Shown: piece by piece, positions 17,968 to 26,559 of the stretch | How positions within the stretch are numbered: position 1 is the first letter of the stretch | Layout: each line of letters starts with the position of its first letter | Source of the DNA: CAYWWM01 sp965198025 | GTDB lineage: Bacteria > Acidobacteriota > Terriglobia > 2-12-FULL-54-10 | Direction of reading: 5' to 3' | NCBI GenBank assembly: GCA_965198025.1 | Contig: OZ240237.1 | Location: 62,001 to 126,000, forward strand | DNA length: 64,000 nt | Made by a program: the position numbers and the translations under genes | Notes under the pieces: model-generated | What the model saw: the letters and a program-made list of their open reading frames with translations, nothing else | Told to the model about the DNA's origin: nothing | Databases searched by the model: none

Positions 17968-18372
17968 CTACGGTCTCTTCCTGGCTTTGTCCGAGGAGAC
18001 CGGCCGCGGGCGCGGGATCACGCGCACCAGCGCGTGCTGGATGTCGTCTCGGGATGCCTGCTGGTTCGCCATTTCCCGCTGCACGAGCTCCACGAAATCC
18101 CTCATCTGCCGCTGCATTCTTTCCATTTTTTCGCGCATGTTGAGGACGATCTCGACACCGGCGAGGTTGACTCCCAAATCGCGGGTCAGGCTCAGGATCA
18201 CCTCCAGCCGCTCGATATCCTGTTCGGTGTAGAGCCGGGTGTTGCCCTCGGTGCGCGAGGGCTTCAGCAGACCCTGGCGTTCGTAGAGCCGGAGGGTCTG
18301 CGGATGAATCCCGTAGCTCTCAGCTACCGCCGAGATCATATAGGCTGCGCGTTTCCGTTGGCGTTTGGGCAT
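17968..18372 (-). CDS. hspR: MerR-family heat-shock repressor HspR
   Basis: A 134-residue MerR-type regulator. The winged helix reads YMISAVAESYGIHPQTLRLY, then LLKPSRTEGNTRLYTEQDIE. A helical region (about 65-105) and a basic tail follow. Its place directly after dnaJ matches HspR, which represses dnaK operons through HAIR sites using DnaK as co-repressor. A HAIR-like site lies upstream of dnaK here, closing the feedback loop. Confidence 0.9.
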   Translation of the reverse strand: MPKRQRKRAAYMISAVAESYGIHPQTLRLYERQGLLKPSRTEGNTRLYTEQDIERLEVILSLTRDLGVNLAGVEIVLNMREKMERMQRQMRDFVELVQREMANQQASRDDIQHALVRVIPRPRPVSSDKARKRP

Positions 18373-18387
18373 GGAAGGTCCCTGCTC

Positions 18388-19521
18388 CTAAATCTTCCGA
18401 TAGAGCTCCGCCCGGGGATCTTCCGGGTTGAGCTTGGCCAGCTCCCGCAGAATTTCCTTGGAGCGTTCATCGGCCACGCGGGGCACTTTGACGACGACTT
18501 CCACGTATTGATCCCCGCGCCGTCCGGTCTTGAGCGAGGCCACACCCTTCTCGCGCAGGCGGAATTTCTGCCCGCAAGCGGTGCCGGGCGGAATGCGCAG
18601 CAGGGCGCGATTCTGGTGGATGGTAGGCACCTCGATCTTGGTTCCTAACGCCGCCTCCGAAACCGTGATGGGCACGGTGGTGTAGATGTCATCGTCCCGA
18701 CGTTCAAAGAAGGGATTCGGTGCCACCTTGGGAATGATATACAGGTCGCCGTTCGGACCTCCGCCCCGCCCTGCGTTACCCTTTCCCGCCACTCGGACAC
18801 GGGAGCCGTCCTGCACGCCGGCCGGGATCGGCACAACGATCGTCTCGGCCTCCGAGCGGCGGCCTTCGCCACGGCAACTCGGGCAGATATTCCTGGATCG
18901 TCCCGCGCCGCCGCAGCGCGTGCACGGCGCCGTAAAGCGCATGTTCCCCATCATCTTGGTGGAGTTGCCGGATCCCATGCACTCCGGGCAGGTCACTTCA
19001 CGTCCGGAGTTTCCCTTCCCGGAACAAGCGAGGCAGGCTTTGTGGCGGCTGACGGTCACGCGAACCGTGGCGCCTCGGATGGAGTCCCAGAAAGCGGTCG
19101 GGAGGTGGTATTCCAGGTCGCTTCCATGCTCTACCGCGGGGCGCTCGGTCTCGCCACGGCGGAAAAACTGTGAGAAAACGTCCCGGATTCCGCCGGCTGA
19201 GCCGCCGGTTTCGGGGCCAAACCAATCGGAGAAGTCAAACCCTCCGAAGTCGACCGGGCGCGCGGTCCGGCCCCCGAAAGGACCAGCTTGCGGGCCAGCG
19301 TCCGAGTAATAACCCACCCGGTCGTACATCTGGCGCTTCTTCGGGTCGCTCAAGATATCGTAGGCTTCCGTGATCCTCTTGAAGCGTTCCTCGGCGCTCT
19401 TGTCTCCGGGGTTGACGTCGGGATGGTGTTTGCGGGCGAGCCGACGATAAGCCTTCCGGATCACCTCGGGACTCGCCTTGCGGTCCACTCCCAGCGTCTC
19501 GTAGTAATCGTGTTTGCCGCT
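18388..19521 (-). CDS. dnaJ: Chaperone DnaJ
   Basis: A 377-residue DnaJ. The J domain starts HDYYETLGVDRKAS with the HPD motif in RKHHPDVNPGD. A Gly/Phe-rich linker follows, then four zinc-binding repeats (CLACSGKG, CPECMGSG, CTRCGGAG, CPSCRGEG) and the C-terminal substrate-binding sandwich. It stimulates DnaK ATPase activity. It lies between dnaK and hspR; grpE is absent from this operon. Confidence 0.96.
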   Translation of the reverse strand, partial: SGKHDYYETLGVDRKASPEVIRKAYRRLARKHHPDVNPGDKSAEERFKRITEAYDILSDPKKRQMYDRVGYYSDAGPQAGPFGGRTARPVDFGGFDFSDWFGPETGGSAGGIRDVFSQFFRRGETERPAVEHGSDLEYHLPTAFWDSIRGATVRVTVSRHKACLACSGKGNSGREVTCPECMGSGNSTKMMGNMRFTAPCTRCGGAGRSRNICPSCRGEGRRSEAETIVVPIPAGVQDGSRVRVAGKGNAGRGGGPNGDLYIIPKVAPNPFFERRDDDIYTTVPITVSEAALGTKIEVPTIHQNRALLRIPPGTACGQKFRLREKGVASLKTGRRGDQYVEVVVKVPRVADERSKEILRELAKLNPEDPRAELYRKI

Positions 19522-19602
19522 CATAGCAACCATCGTTCCGGGTGGAACGAGATCAGCGGTTGGGGAAGCAGAGTCCGTTCCCCACCGGCCACGATTCCCC
19601 CG

Positions 19603-21564
19603 TTACTTGTCCTTCTTGTTCTCGTCCATATCCACGAACTCGGCGTCAATCACTTCCCCTTCCTTGACTTCTCCTTCCGTAGGAGGCGCCGATTGAGAGG
19701 CGGAGCCGCCTTGCCCGTCGGAAGGCGTATCGCCCGCCGCGGGCCCGGTCTGCGAAGCGGCCTTCTGGTACATCACCTCGGCGATCTTATGGCTCGCCTT
19801 GGTCAGCCGCTCCACCAGCGCGTTGATCTCCGCCGCCGGTTTGTTGCCTTCGATGGCAGCCTTGGTCTCCTGGATGGCTTGCTCAATTTCCTGCGCCTCG
19901 CCCTCGGAGATCTTGTCCCGGTTCTCCGAAAGCAGCTTCTCGAGGTTGTAGACCGCGGCGTCGGCCTGGTTTCTGGCTTCGACCTGCTCGCGCAACTGGC
20001 GGTCCTCTTCCGTGTGGGCTTCGGCTTCCTTCTGCATCCGCTCGATTTCTTCCTTGCTCAAGCCGCTCGAAGCGGTGATGGTAATGTCCTGCTGCTTGCC
20101 GGTTCCGAGGTCCTTGGCGGTGACGTGGACGATGCCGTTGGCGTCAATGTCGAAGGTCACGTCAATCTGCGGCAGGCCGCGCGGCGCCGGCGGGATACCC
20201 ACCAACTGGAATTTGCCGAGCGTCCGGTTGTACCGCGCCATGGAACGCTCGCCCTGCAGCACGTGGATCTCGACCGAGGTCTGGTTGTCCGCCGCGGTGG
20301 AGAACTTCTCGCTCTTGCGGGTCGGGATGGTGGTGTTGCGTTGGATCAGCGGGGTCATCACGCCGCCCAATGTTTCCAGACCGAGCGTGAGCGGGGTCAC
20401 GTCCAGCAGCAGAAGGTCCTTGACGTCGCCGCTCAGCACGCCGGCCTGCACCGCAGCCCCGACAGCGACCACCTCGTCCGGATTCACGCCCCGATGCGGT
20501 TCCTTGCCGAAGATTTCCTTGACGATCGCCTGTACGCGGGGAATGCGCGTCGAGCCGCCCACCAGCACGACCTCGTCCATTTCGCCTGCCGACAGCCCGG
20601 CGTCTTTCAGCGCCTGCTTGCAGGGTTCGACCGAGCGCTGCAACAGTTCCTCGACCAGTTGCTCGAACTTGGACCGGCTCAACCGCTTGTTCAGGTGCCG
20701 CGGGCCGCTTGCGTCCGCCGTGATGAATGGAAGATTCACCTCCGTCTCCATCACGCTCGAAAGCTCCATCTTGGCTTTTTCCGCGGCGTCCTTGAGACGC
20801 TGTAACGCCATCTTGTCCTTCGAGAGGTCAATCCCTGCCTCTTTCCTGAACTCGTCGACGAGCCAGTCGATGATCCTCTGGTCCACGTCGTCACCGCCCA
20901 GGTGCGTATCCCCGTTGGTGGACTTCACCTCGATGACTCCTTCGCTCACCTCGAGAATCGAGATGTCAAAGGTGCCGCCCCCGAAGTCGTAGACCGCGAT
21001 GGTCTCGTCTTTCTTCTTGTCCAGTCCGTAGGCCAAGGCCGCCGCCGTGGGCTCGTTGACGATTCGCAGCACTTCGAGGCCGGCGATCTTGCCGGCATCA
21101 TTGGTCGCTTGCCGCTGGCTGTCGTTGAAATAGGCAGGCACGGTGATCACCGCCTGCGTAACCGGCTCGCCCAGGTAGTCCTCGGCCGACTGCTTCATCT
21201 TCTGCAGCACCATGGCCGAGATTTCCGGCGGAGAGTAGAACTTCTTGCCGCTGTCAATCAGCACGCGCACGTCGTCATTGGGAGCGGCCTCCACTTTGTA
21301 CGGCACAGTCTTCTTCTCCCCGCCTACCTCCATGTAGCGCCGTCCCATGAACCGCTTGATCGAATATATGGTATTCTCGGGGTTGGTGATGGCTTGGCGC
21401 TTAGCCACTTGTCCCACCAGCCGTTCCCCGTTCTTCGCGAAGGCCACCACGGAGGGCGTGGTCCGGGTCCCCTCCGCGTTCGGAATCACAGTCGGTTCCC
21501 CGCCTTCCATCACCGCAACGACGGAGTTGGTGGTGCCGAGGTCTATGCCAATTACCTTTCCCAT
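19603..21564 (-). CDS. dnaK: Chaperone DnaK (Hsp70)
   Basis: A 653-residue Hsp70. The ATPase domain starts GKVIGIDLGTTNSVVAV and includes VPAYFNDSQRQATNDAGKIA and VYDFGGGTFDISILE. The linker is followed by the substrate domain (DVTPLTLGLETLGGVMTPLI) and the acidic tail EVIDAEFVD. It folds and refolds proteins with DnaJ and GrpE. First gene of the dnaK-dnaJ-hspR unit, preceded by a promoter overlapped by a HAIR-like operator. Confidence 0.97.
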   Translation of the reverse strand: MGKVIGIDLGTTNSVVAVMEGGEPTVIPNAEGTRTTPSVVAFAKNGERLVGQVAKRQAITNPENTIYSIKRFMGRRYMEVGGEKKTVPYKVEAAPNDDVRVLIDSGKKFYSPPEISAMVLQKMKQSAEDYLGEPVTQAVITVPAYFNDSQRQATNDAGKIAGLEVLRIVNEPTAAALAYGLDKKKDETIAVYDFGGGTFDISILEVSEGVIEVKSTNGDTHLGGDDVDQRIIDWLVDEFRKEAGIDLSKDKMALQRLKDAAEKAKMELSSVMETEVNLPFITADASGPRHLNKRLSRSKFEQLVEELLQRSVEPCKQALKDAGLSAGEMDEVVLVGGSTRIPRVQAIVKEIFGKEPHRGVNPDEVVAVGAAVQAGVLSGDVKDLLLLDVTPLTLGLETLGGVMTPLIQRNTTIPTRKSEKFSTAADNQTSVEIHVLQGERSMARYNRTLGKFQLVGIPPAPRGLPQIDVTFDIDANGIVHVTAKDLGTGKQQDITITASSGLSKEEIERMQKEAEAHTEEDRQLREQVEARNQADAAVYNLEKLLSENRDKISEGEAQEIEQAIQETKAAIEGNKPAAEINALVERLTKASHKIAEVMYQKAASQTGPAAGDTPSDGQGGSASQSAPPTEGEVKEGEVIDAEFVDMDENKKDK

Positions 21565-21677
21565 TTACGTCGAACCTCCTCATTTACTTCGGACTATGTG
21601 CAGCTGGAAGGCGAGGACGGAGCCAGCAACTCCCTGCAAGTCCCACGACCCCTGACTATTTCGTCCTTCATTCATTA

Positions 21678-21707
21678 AGATAAAGGGTTGAGTGTGTTAT
21701 TGTCAAG
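21678..21707 (-). promoter_or_regulatory. dnaK promoter overlapped by a HAIR-like HspR operator
   Basis: On the - strand, CTTGACA-N7-ACTCAAC (21707-21687) closely matches the HspR operator consensus CTTGAGT-N7-ACTCAAG. The same bases hold a perfect -35 TTGACA; 17 bases on comes TTATCT (21683-21678) as -10. HspR bound here would cover the -35. The known HspR-HAIR mechanism fits the hspR gene at the end of the operon. Confidence 0.8.
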
Positions 21708-21742
21708 ATATATAAATTAATGCCAATCAGGGAAAGCAGAAA

Positions 21743-22513
21743 GTGAGGAATATGCTATTGTTTATCAATAAGATAAGAAATGGATGCTTTGTTCTCGTGG
21801 CAGTTGTCTGCTTGCTGGGTTGCTCAGGTGGAGGCAGCGAGTCGAGGGTGATCGTGGTAGCTGCGGCGTCGGATATGGCCAAGATCGGTCCGATGATTCA
21901 GATTGCTTTTCGGCGGCTGCACGGCTACGAGGTAACGTTCAGCTTTGGGGGGTCGGGGCAGTTGGCGGAACAGATTCGGGCGGGCGCGCCGTTTGACGTC
22001 TACGCTCCGGCGGCGCGCTCATTCTGCGAGTCGGTGGCGCAAGAAGGCTTGCTGATCGGTGAGTGCAAGTCCTTCGCGCTGGGGCACTTGGTGGCGTATT
22101 CCCGGGACACGCCGATGCAATCGCTGGCGGAGCTCGAGGAGAATCGGGATTTCCGAATCGCGATGGCGAATCCGGCCTACGCGCCCTACGGCCTTGCCGC
22201 GCAACAGGCGCTGGAATCAGAGGGTTTGTGGGATGCTCTGCAGCCACAAATCCTATACGCCGATAGCGTGGCGCACGCCTTTCAAATGGCCGCGACCGGT
22301 AATGCAGACGTAGGGCTGGTTGCGCGGGCTTTGGTGCATGGAGAGGGCGGATATGTTCTGGACGTGGATCCATCGCTCCACGAGCCGATCGACCAGGTGG
22401 CGGCGGTGCTGCAGAGCTCCACCAGAAGAGAGGCCGCACGCGCCTTTGTGGAATACATAGCCGGGCCCGAGTCGCGCCGCCTGTTCGAAACGTACGGATT
22501 TGGGCACCCCTGA
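21743..22513 (+). CDS. modA: Molybdate ABC transporter substrate-binding lipoprotein ModA
   Basis: A 256-residue periplasmic binding protein with a lipobox (LLGC at about residues 25-28), so it is lipid-anchored. ModA landmarks: VVAAASDMAKIGP, FSFGGSGQLAEQIRAGAPFDVY, RIAMANPAYAPYGLAAQQAL and a C-terminal ARAFVEYIAGPESRRLFETYGF. It should capture molybdate or tungstate for ModBC. The start may be GTG 21743 or ATG 21752; purine-rich sequence precedes both. Confidence 0.9.
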   Translation: MRNMLLFINKIRNGCFVLVAVVCLLGCSGGGSESRVIVVAAASDMAKIGPMIQIAFRRLHGYEVTFSFGGSGQLAEQIRAGAPFDVYAPAARSFCESVAQEGLLIGECKSFALGHLVAYSRDTPMQSLAELEENRDFRIAMANPAYAPYGLAAQQALESEGLWDALQPQILYADSVAHAFQMAATGNADVGLVARALVHGEGGYVLDVDPSLHEPIDQVAAVLQSSTRREAARAFVEYIAGPESRRLFETYGFGHP

Positions 22514-22569
22514 AAACATTCGCTTTTTATTCGCATGCATGTCGATGAGCTATAATAGCCGAGGAACGG

Positions 22570-22598
22570 AGGACAGGCAGGAATGCCTGTCGCTACTG
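22570..22598. repeat. GCTAC-tailed palindromic repeat upstream of modB
   Basis: ACAGGC/GCCTGT hairpin followed by GCTAC. It shows the same module as the cluster at 15493. A longer open frame of modB would begin with an ATG inside this repeat, which argues against that start. Confidence 0.6.
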
Positions 22599-22687
22599 AG
22601 CACAGTTCGGTTCTTGCGGTTCTTGCGGTTCCTTCAGTTCTTTCGATTGGCTGGTTTTTCGCAGTTTACGCTCTTGCAGAGGGTGGT

Positions 22688-23380
22688 ATGGAACTCTTTG
22701 GGGTCTGGGGGGCCTGGCAGCAGATTGACTGGTTCCCGCTGCGGCTGTCGCTGCAGGTGGCGGGAATGGCGACCGCGATCTCGCTCGGGGTGGGCTTGGC
22801 GCTGGCCTACGTACTGGCGCGGCACAGCTTCCGGGGCCGGGATGCGCTCGACGCGGTGATCACGCTGCCGATTGTTCTGCCTCCCACGGTGTTGGGCTAC
22901 TACCTGCTGGTGGTGATCGGCCGGAGCACGCCGCTGGGGCAGGCGTTCGAATCGGTGTTTGGCTTTCCGCTGGTGTTCACGTGGCAGGCGGCGGTGGTGG
23001 CGGCGACGTTCCACAGCGTGCCGCTGCTGGTGAAGTCGGCGCGGGCGGCGCTCGAATCGGTGGACCGCAACATGGAGAACGCGGCACGAACGCTGGGGGC
23101 CCCGGAGTGGCGCATCTTCTTCCGCGTAACGCTGCCGCTGGCGCGGCGCTCGATTGTGGCGGCCACGGTGTTCGCCTTCGCGCGAGCGCTGGGTGACTTC
23201 GGCGTCACGATCATGATTGCGGGCAACATTCCCGGCAGGACGCAGACCATGGCGGTAGCGATTTACGACGCCGTGCAAGCGGGCAACACGCTGCCGGCAA
23301 ACGTGATGGTGCTGATTCTTTCCGCCGTGGCGATTATGATTCTCTATGGGACGAATCGGCTGGAAAGCGCGCGGGTGTAG
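22688..23380 (+). CDS. modB: Molybdate ABC transporter permease ModB
   Basis: A 230-residue inner-membrane permease with about five to six helices. The ABC-permease EAA-like loop is NAARTLGAPEWRIFFRVTLP. Other family marks: LPIVLPPTVLGYYLLV and ARALGDFGVTIMIAGNIPG. The start at 22688 (MELFGVWG) fits ModB lengths; upstream in-frame codons to 22583 include a palindromic repeat. It forms the channel for ModA-delivered molybdate. modC follows after 13 bases. Confidence 0.93.
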   Translation: MELFGVWGAWQQIDWFPLRLSLQVAGMATAISLGVGLALAYVLARHSFRGRDALDAVITLPIVLPPTVLGYYLLVVIGRSTPLGQAFESVFGFPLVFTWQAAVVAATFHSVPLLVKSARAALESVDRNMENAARTLGAPEWRIFFRVTLPLARRSIVAATVFAFARALGDFGVTIMIAGNIPGRTQTMAVAIYDAVQAGNTLPANVMVLILSAVAIMILYGTNRLESARV

Positions 23381-23393
23381 GAAGCCCTGACAA

Positions 23394-24548
23394 ATGGCAC
23401 TGCTGGAGTTCATGATCGAGAAGCGGTTTGCGCCGGGGCGGGAGGCGCCCGGGTTCGAGCTGGACGCGCGCTTCGGGTGCGACGCGGGCGTGACGCTGCT
23501 GTTCGGGGCGAGCGGGGCAGGCAAGACGCTGACGCTCGAAGCGCTGGCAGGGTTCCTGCGGCCGGACCGGGGGCGCATTCTGCTGAACGAACAGATTCTG
23601 TTTGACGGCGAGAGCGGGGTGTGCCTGCCGCCGCAGCGGCGGGGCGTGGGCTACGTCTTCCAGAACGACGCGCTGTTTCCACACATGACGCTGGCGGAGA
23701 ACCTGGCGTTCGGAATCACGCGGCTGCCGGGGCTCGAACGGCATCGGCGGGTGCGCGGCATGTTGGACCGGTTCGGCCTCACGGCGCTCGCCGGGAGGCG
23801 TCCACACGAGCTGTCGGGCGGGCAGAAGCAGCGGGCATCGATTGCGAGGGCGCTGGTGACCGAGCCGCGGCTGCTGCTGCTCGACGAGCCGGTGCGGGGG
23901 CTCGACTATCCGTTGCGGCAGGATTTCTACGAAATCCTGCGCGACGTGCGGCAGACGTACCGCATCCCGATCCTGCTGGTGACGCACGACGTGAAAGAGG
24001 GCTTCGAGCTGGGGGCACGGATGGCGGTGTATGAAGCCGGGCGCATCGTGCAGAGCGGCGCGCCGGAGGAAATCCTGCTGCATCCGTGCAATCCGTCCGT
24101 GGCGCGGCTGTTCGGGATCACGAACATCTTTTCGGGAACCATCGAGGCGCTCGACCCGGCGGCCGACACCACCTCGATCCGCACGGAGGCGTTTCCCGTA
24201 ACGGTTCCCTATCTGCCGGGATGGTTGAAGGGCGATGCGGTGTCGTTCTGCATTCCGCAGGAGCACGTGCAGTTGCTGGCAGGGGGCGCGGGCGAAAGCA
24301 AGCGGGCGCCGGAGAATCGCGTCACGGCGCGGGTGGTGGAGGAAATTCTGACACCGGCAACGGTGCGGCTGCTGCTACAGATTGGAGGCAACTCGAACGG
24401 CACGCCTGCCGGGGCGATGCAACTCGAAAGCGAGCTGACGCGAGCGGCGTACAAGAAGCTGGGCGTCGCCAAACAGAAGGAATGGACGGTGGCGCTGCCG
24501 AAGGGGTTTATCCACGTGTTCGGGGAGAAGAGGGAATCCTGCTCTTGA
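23394..24548 (+). CDS. modC: Molybdate ABC transporter ATPase ModC
   Basis: A 384-residue ATPase. Walker A FGASGAGKT, Q-loop VFQNDALFPHMTL, signature HELSGGQKQRASIARAL, Walker B LLLLDEPVRGLD and H-loop LLVTHDVKEGFEL are all present. The C-terminal third is a regulatory domain that in ModC proteins senses molybdate. It powers the ModB channel. End of the modABC operon. Confidence 0.93.
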   Translation: MALLEFMIEKRFAPGREAPGFELDARFGCDAGVTLLFGASGAGKTLTLEALAGFLRPDRGRILLNEQILFDGESGVCLPPQRRGVGYVFQNDALFPHMTLAENLAFGITRLPGLERHRRVRGMLDRFGLTALAGRRPHELSGGQKQRASIARALVTEPRLLLLDEPVRGLDYPLRQDFYEILRDVRQTYRIPILLVTHDVKEGFELGARMAVYEAGRIVQSGAPEEILLHPCNPSVARLFGITNIFSGTIEALDPAADTTSIRTEAFPVTVPYLPGWLKGDAVSFCIPQEHVQLLAGGAGESKRAPENRVTARVVEEILTPATVRLLLQIGGNSNGTPAGAMQLESELTRAAYKKLGVAKQKEWTVALPKGFIHVFGEKRESCS

Positions 24549-24611
24549 CCCAGCCGGGGAAAATGTACCAACCGAAGTGCGAGAGAATCTCGCCTTACCG
24601 ATGCTCTACAA

Positions 24612-25180
24612 TCAGTTCGTTGCTCCCGAACCCGGCGCCTCATAAATGACTTCCCGTTTCGGAAAATTCCGAAAAGCTCTGCCGATCAAGGCTCCGGCGC
24701 CAGCTCCTATGCCTCCGAAGATAGCCATGACTATGACGTCTGTGGCGGTTCATTAAAATCGCAATCATGCCTACGACACAATATGGCAAGCGTGCCCGCT
24801 CCGATACCGAGTCCCAACAGAGCGCCTCTCCCGGCATGGCTGCCTCGAACCAGAAGCACGCGCAGAATCTCCGCTCGCGGAACGCTGCGATTCTGCCCAC
24901 TGCCCACTACAAGAACAAGCGTTTGCTGATCGGCTGAGCGGAATCCGCCACGGATTGTATCTCCATTTCGCAGCTCCACATGGAGCGGCGAATCCGCCGG
25001 CACGGCCAACACCGCATCCCACAACGGATCGGCATTCTGATTCATGGCGGCTGGTTGAAAGCGCGCCTGGCGCTGGAGGCGCATACCGGCGCAGCCCGTC
25101 AGGACTGTGCCGTGGATCAGCACCGTCAGGACCAGCAGGCAACAGTGCCATGCCGCAGGCTTTCGATGATCCGGCAACAT
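24612..25180 (-). pseudogene. Frameshifted lipoprotein gene
   Basis: The first part (from 25180) has a lipoprotein signal ending LTGCAG, then LHVELRNGDTIRGGFRSADQ (an LSM/SH3-like strand pattern) and a glycine-rich hydrophobic segment GRGALLGLGIGAGTLAI. It stops at 24731. In another frame the natural continuation follows at once: MAIFGGIGAGAGALIGRAF then KREVIYEAP, ending at 24612. One indel near 24740-24770 splits what looks like one ~188-residue lipoprotein with a glycine-zipper segment. Function unknown. Confidence 0.65.
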
Positions 25181-25252
25181 AATCCCTCCGTCCGCTCAAC
25201 GCGGTTGCAATGTTACGGAAAGATTACGGAAAGGTTTGTCAGACATAGGTTC

Positions 25253-25537
25253 TCAAATCGTTTCAAACTGCAAGGTGCGCAGCTTTTCCAGCGGGACGCG
25301 GGAACTGATGCCGAGGATTTCGATGCCGACGACGCGGTTTTCTTTGTCGAAGTCCAGGACGACACCCGACTGGACTTCCTCCGATTCGACCACTGCGGCC
25401 TCATCCAAGCGGAAGTAGAGGGCATCATTCGCTTTGTCAATCTTGAGTTTCATTGAGACCCACTCGTCGGGAATACCGCGTTCCCTGGCCACATGCCTAG
25501 CGTGCTGCGACCATTCCAAGTCGTCCATATCTGCCAT
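25253..25537 (-). CDS. DUF2283 protein fused to a DUF4258 stub
   Basis: The C-terminal 66 residues, from MKLKIDKANDALYFRLDEA to VVGIEILGIS, are a DUF2283 domain. In front, in frame, are 28 residues (DLEWSQHARHVARERGIPDEWV) that match the start of DUF4258 proteins. These two families are usually separate neighbouring genes, with DUF4258 first, in a suspected toxin-antitoxin pair. Here most of DUF4258 is missing. DUF2283 could also start alone at 25453. Confidence 0.75.
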   Translation of the reverse strand: MADMDDLEWSQHARHVARERGIPDEWVSMKLKIDKANDALYFRLDEAAVVESEEVQSGVVLDFDKENRVVGIEILGISSRVPLEKLRTLQFETI

Positions 25538-25707
25538 CGAGAACCAGCGGTTTCATCATATCGCACCCGGCTTGGTTTGCGCCAAAGTTCAAATAAATTT
25601 GCATCTTGCGGGCAATTCCCTACCGTTCAATAGATGTTCATTGACCAGTCATTCTCGCTCTGCCAGAATCGAATCAGCGCTGACGGCGAGGGCTGGAGGG
25701 TTCTGGC

Positions 25708-26292
25708 TTGAAGACTCTGGAACAATATTTGCGGGAAGCGGAGCGGGCGCACGGGCATTTGTGCGCAGGGCAGGTACTCGGAGTGCGGATGGCGATGCTG
25801 GGGTTAAAGCGCCTGGAGATCGACGATCCGATGCAAGAGAAGAAACGCCTGCTGACCTACGTCGAGATTGACCGCTGCGCAACCGATGCGGTAGCGGTGG
25901 TGACGGGCTGCCGGCTGGGGAAGCGGGCTTTGAAATTCCGCGATTGGGGCAAGACGGCGGCGACGTTCGTAGACCTCAAGGCACAACGAGCCGTGCGGCT
26001 GGCGGCCAAGGAAAGCGCCAAGGACGCGGCGCGCTCGATGTACCCGGAGATCGAGGGACGGAACGCGCAGCAGATGAAGGCGTATCGCGAGATGGCGGAC
26101 ACGGATCTGTTCGACGAGGCCTGGGTTGCGGTGGACGTGGCGCCGGAAGACCTGCCGGGATACAAGGCCGGGCGCGCGGTGTGCGCCGAGTGCGGCGAGG
26201 GCGTGCAGTTCAAGCGGGAAGTGGAGCGCAACGGGCGCGTTCTCTGCCGCGCGTGCGCGGGAGAGCGGTATTACCGCGAGATCAGCGGGTAG
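25708..26292 (+). CDS. FmdE-like protein with zinc ribbon
   Basis: A 194-residue protein with a TTG start and a strong GGAGGG ribbon of purines eight bases upstream. The FmdE domain has HGHLCAGQVLGVRMA (Cys/His metal site), EIDRCATDAVAVVTGCRLGKR and DWGKTAATFV. The end is a zinc ribbon, CAECGEGV and CRACAG. FmdE is named after a subunit of formylmethanofuran dehydrogenase, but bacterial homologues act outside that complex. It lies 1.2 kb from modABC, so a role linked to molybdenum or tungsten enzymes is possible but unproven. Confidence 0.85.
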   Translation: MKTLEQYLREAERAHGHLCAGQVLGVRMAMLGLKRLEIDDPMQEKKRLLTYVEIDRCATDAVAVVTGCRLGKRALKFRDWGKTAATFVDLKAQRAVRLAAKESAKDAARSMYPEIEGRNAQQMKAYREMADTDLFDEAWVAVDVAPEDLPGYKAGRAVCAECGEGVQFKREVERNGRVLCRACAGERYYREISG

Positions 26293-26318
26293 GGAGCAGG
26301 AGAGCGGGTTCTTCGTCG

Positions 26319-26427
26319 GCAACGACATCCATGGATGTCGTTGCCCCTCCAGGGTGGGAGAGTTGAGTAAGGCCAGCGGGACGCTGGCGCTACGGCAGGC
26401 GGGGATGCCTGTAGCTACCAAAACCGA
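26319..26427. repeat. Hairpin plus two GCTAC-tailed palindromes
   Basis: A perfect hairpin AACGACATCC/GGATGTCGTT (26319-26341) is followed by GCCAGCG/CGCTGGC-GCTAC and GCAGGC/GCCTG-TAGCTAC. The last two belong to the repeat type seen at 15493 and 22570. Confidence 0.6.
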
Positions 26428-26559
26428 CATTGCCGAAGTCAGATTCGATTGGCGATGCTGTTATGCAATGATGGTCGTTGTGTCTTCGGGCTCCAGCACA
26501 CGGAACCAACGCCAATTAGAGATTAGCCAAACCCGAAATGTACTACAATTGCAATTAAC

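Noticed and set aside
19288..20805. A 505-codon + strand frame across dnaJ and dnaK
   Set aside because: It is the antisense of two well-conserved chaperone genes and shows no domain.
22583..22687. Earlier modB start at 22583
   Set aside because: The ATG lies within a palindromic repeat and the added residues are not like ModB; 22688 gives the family's normal N-terminus.
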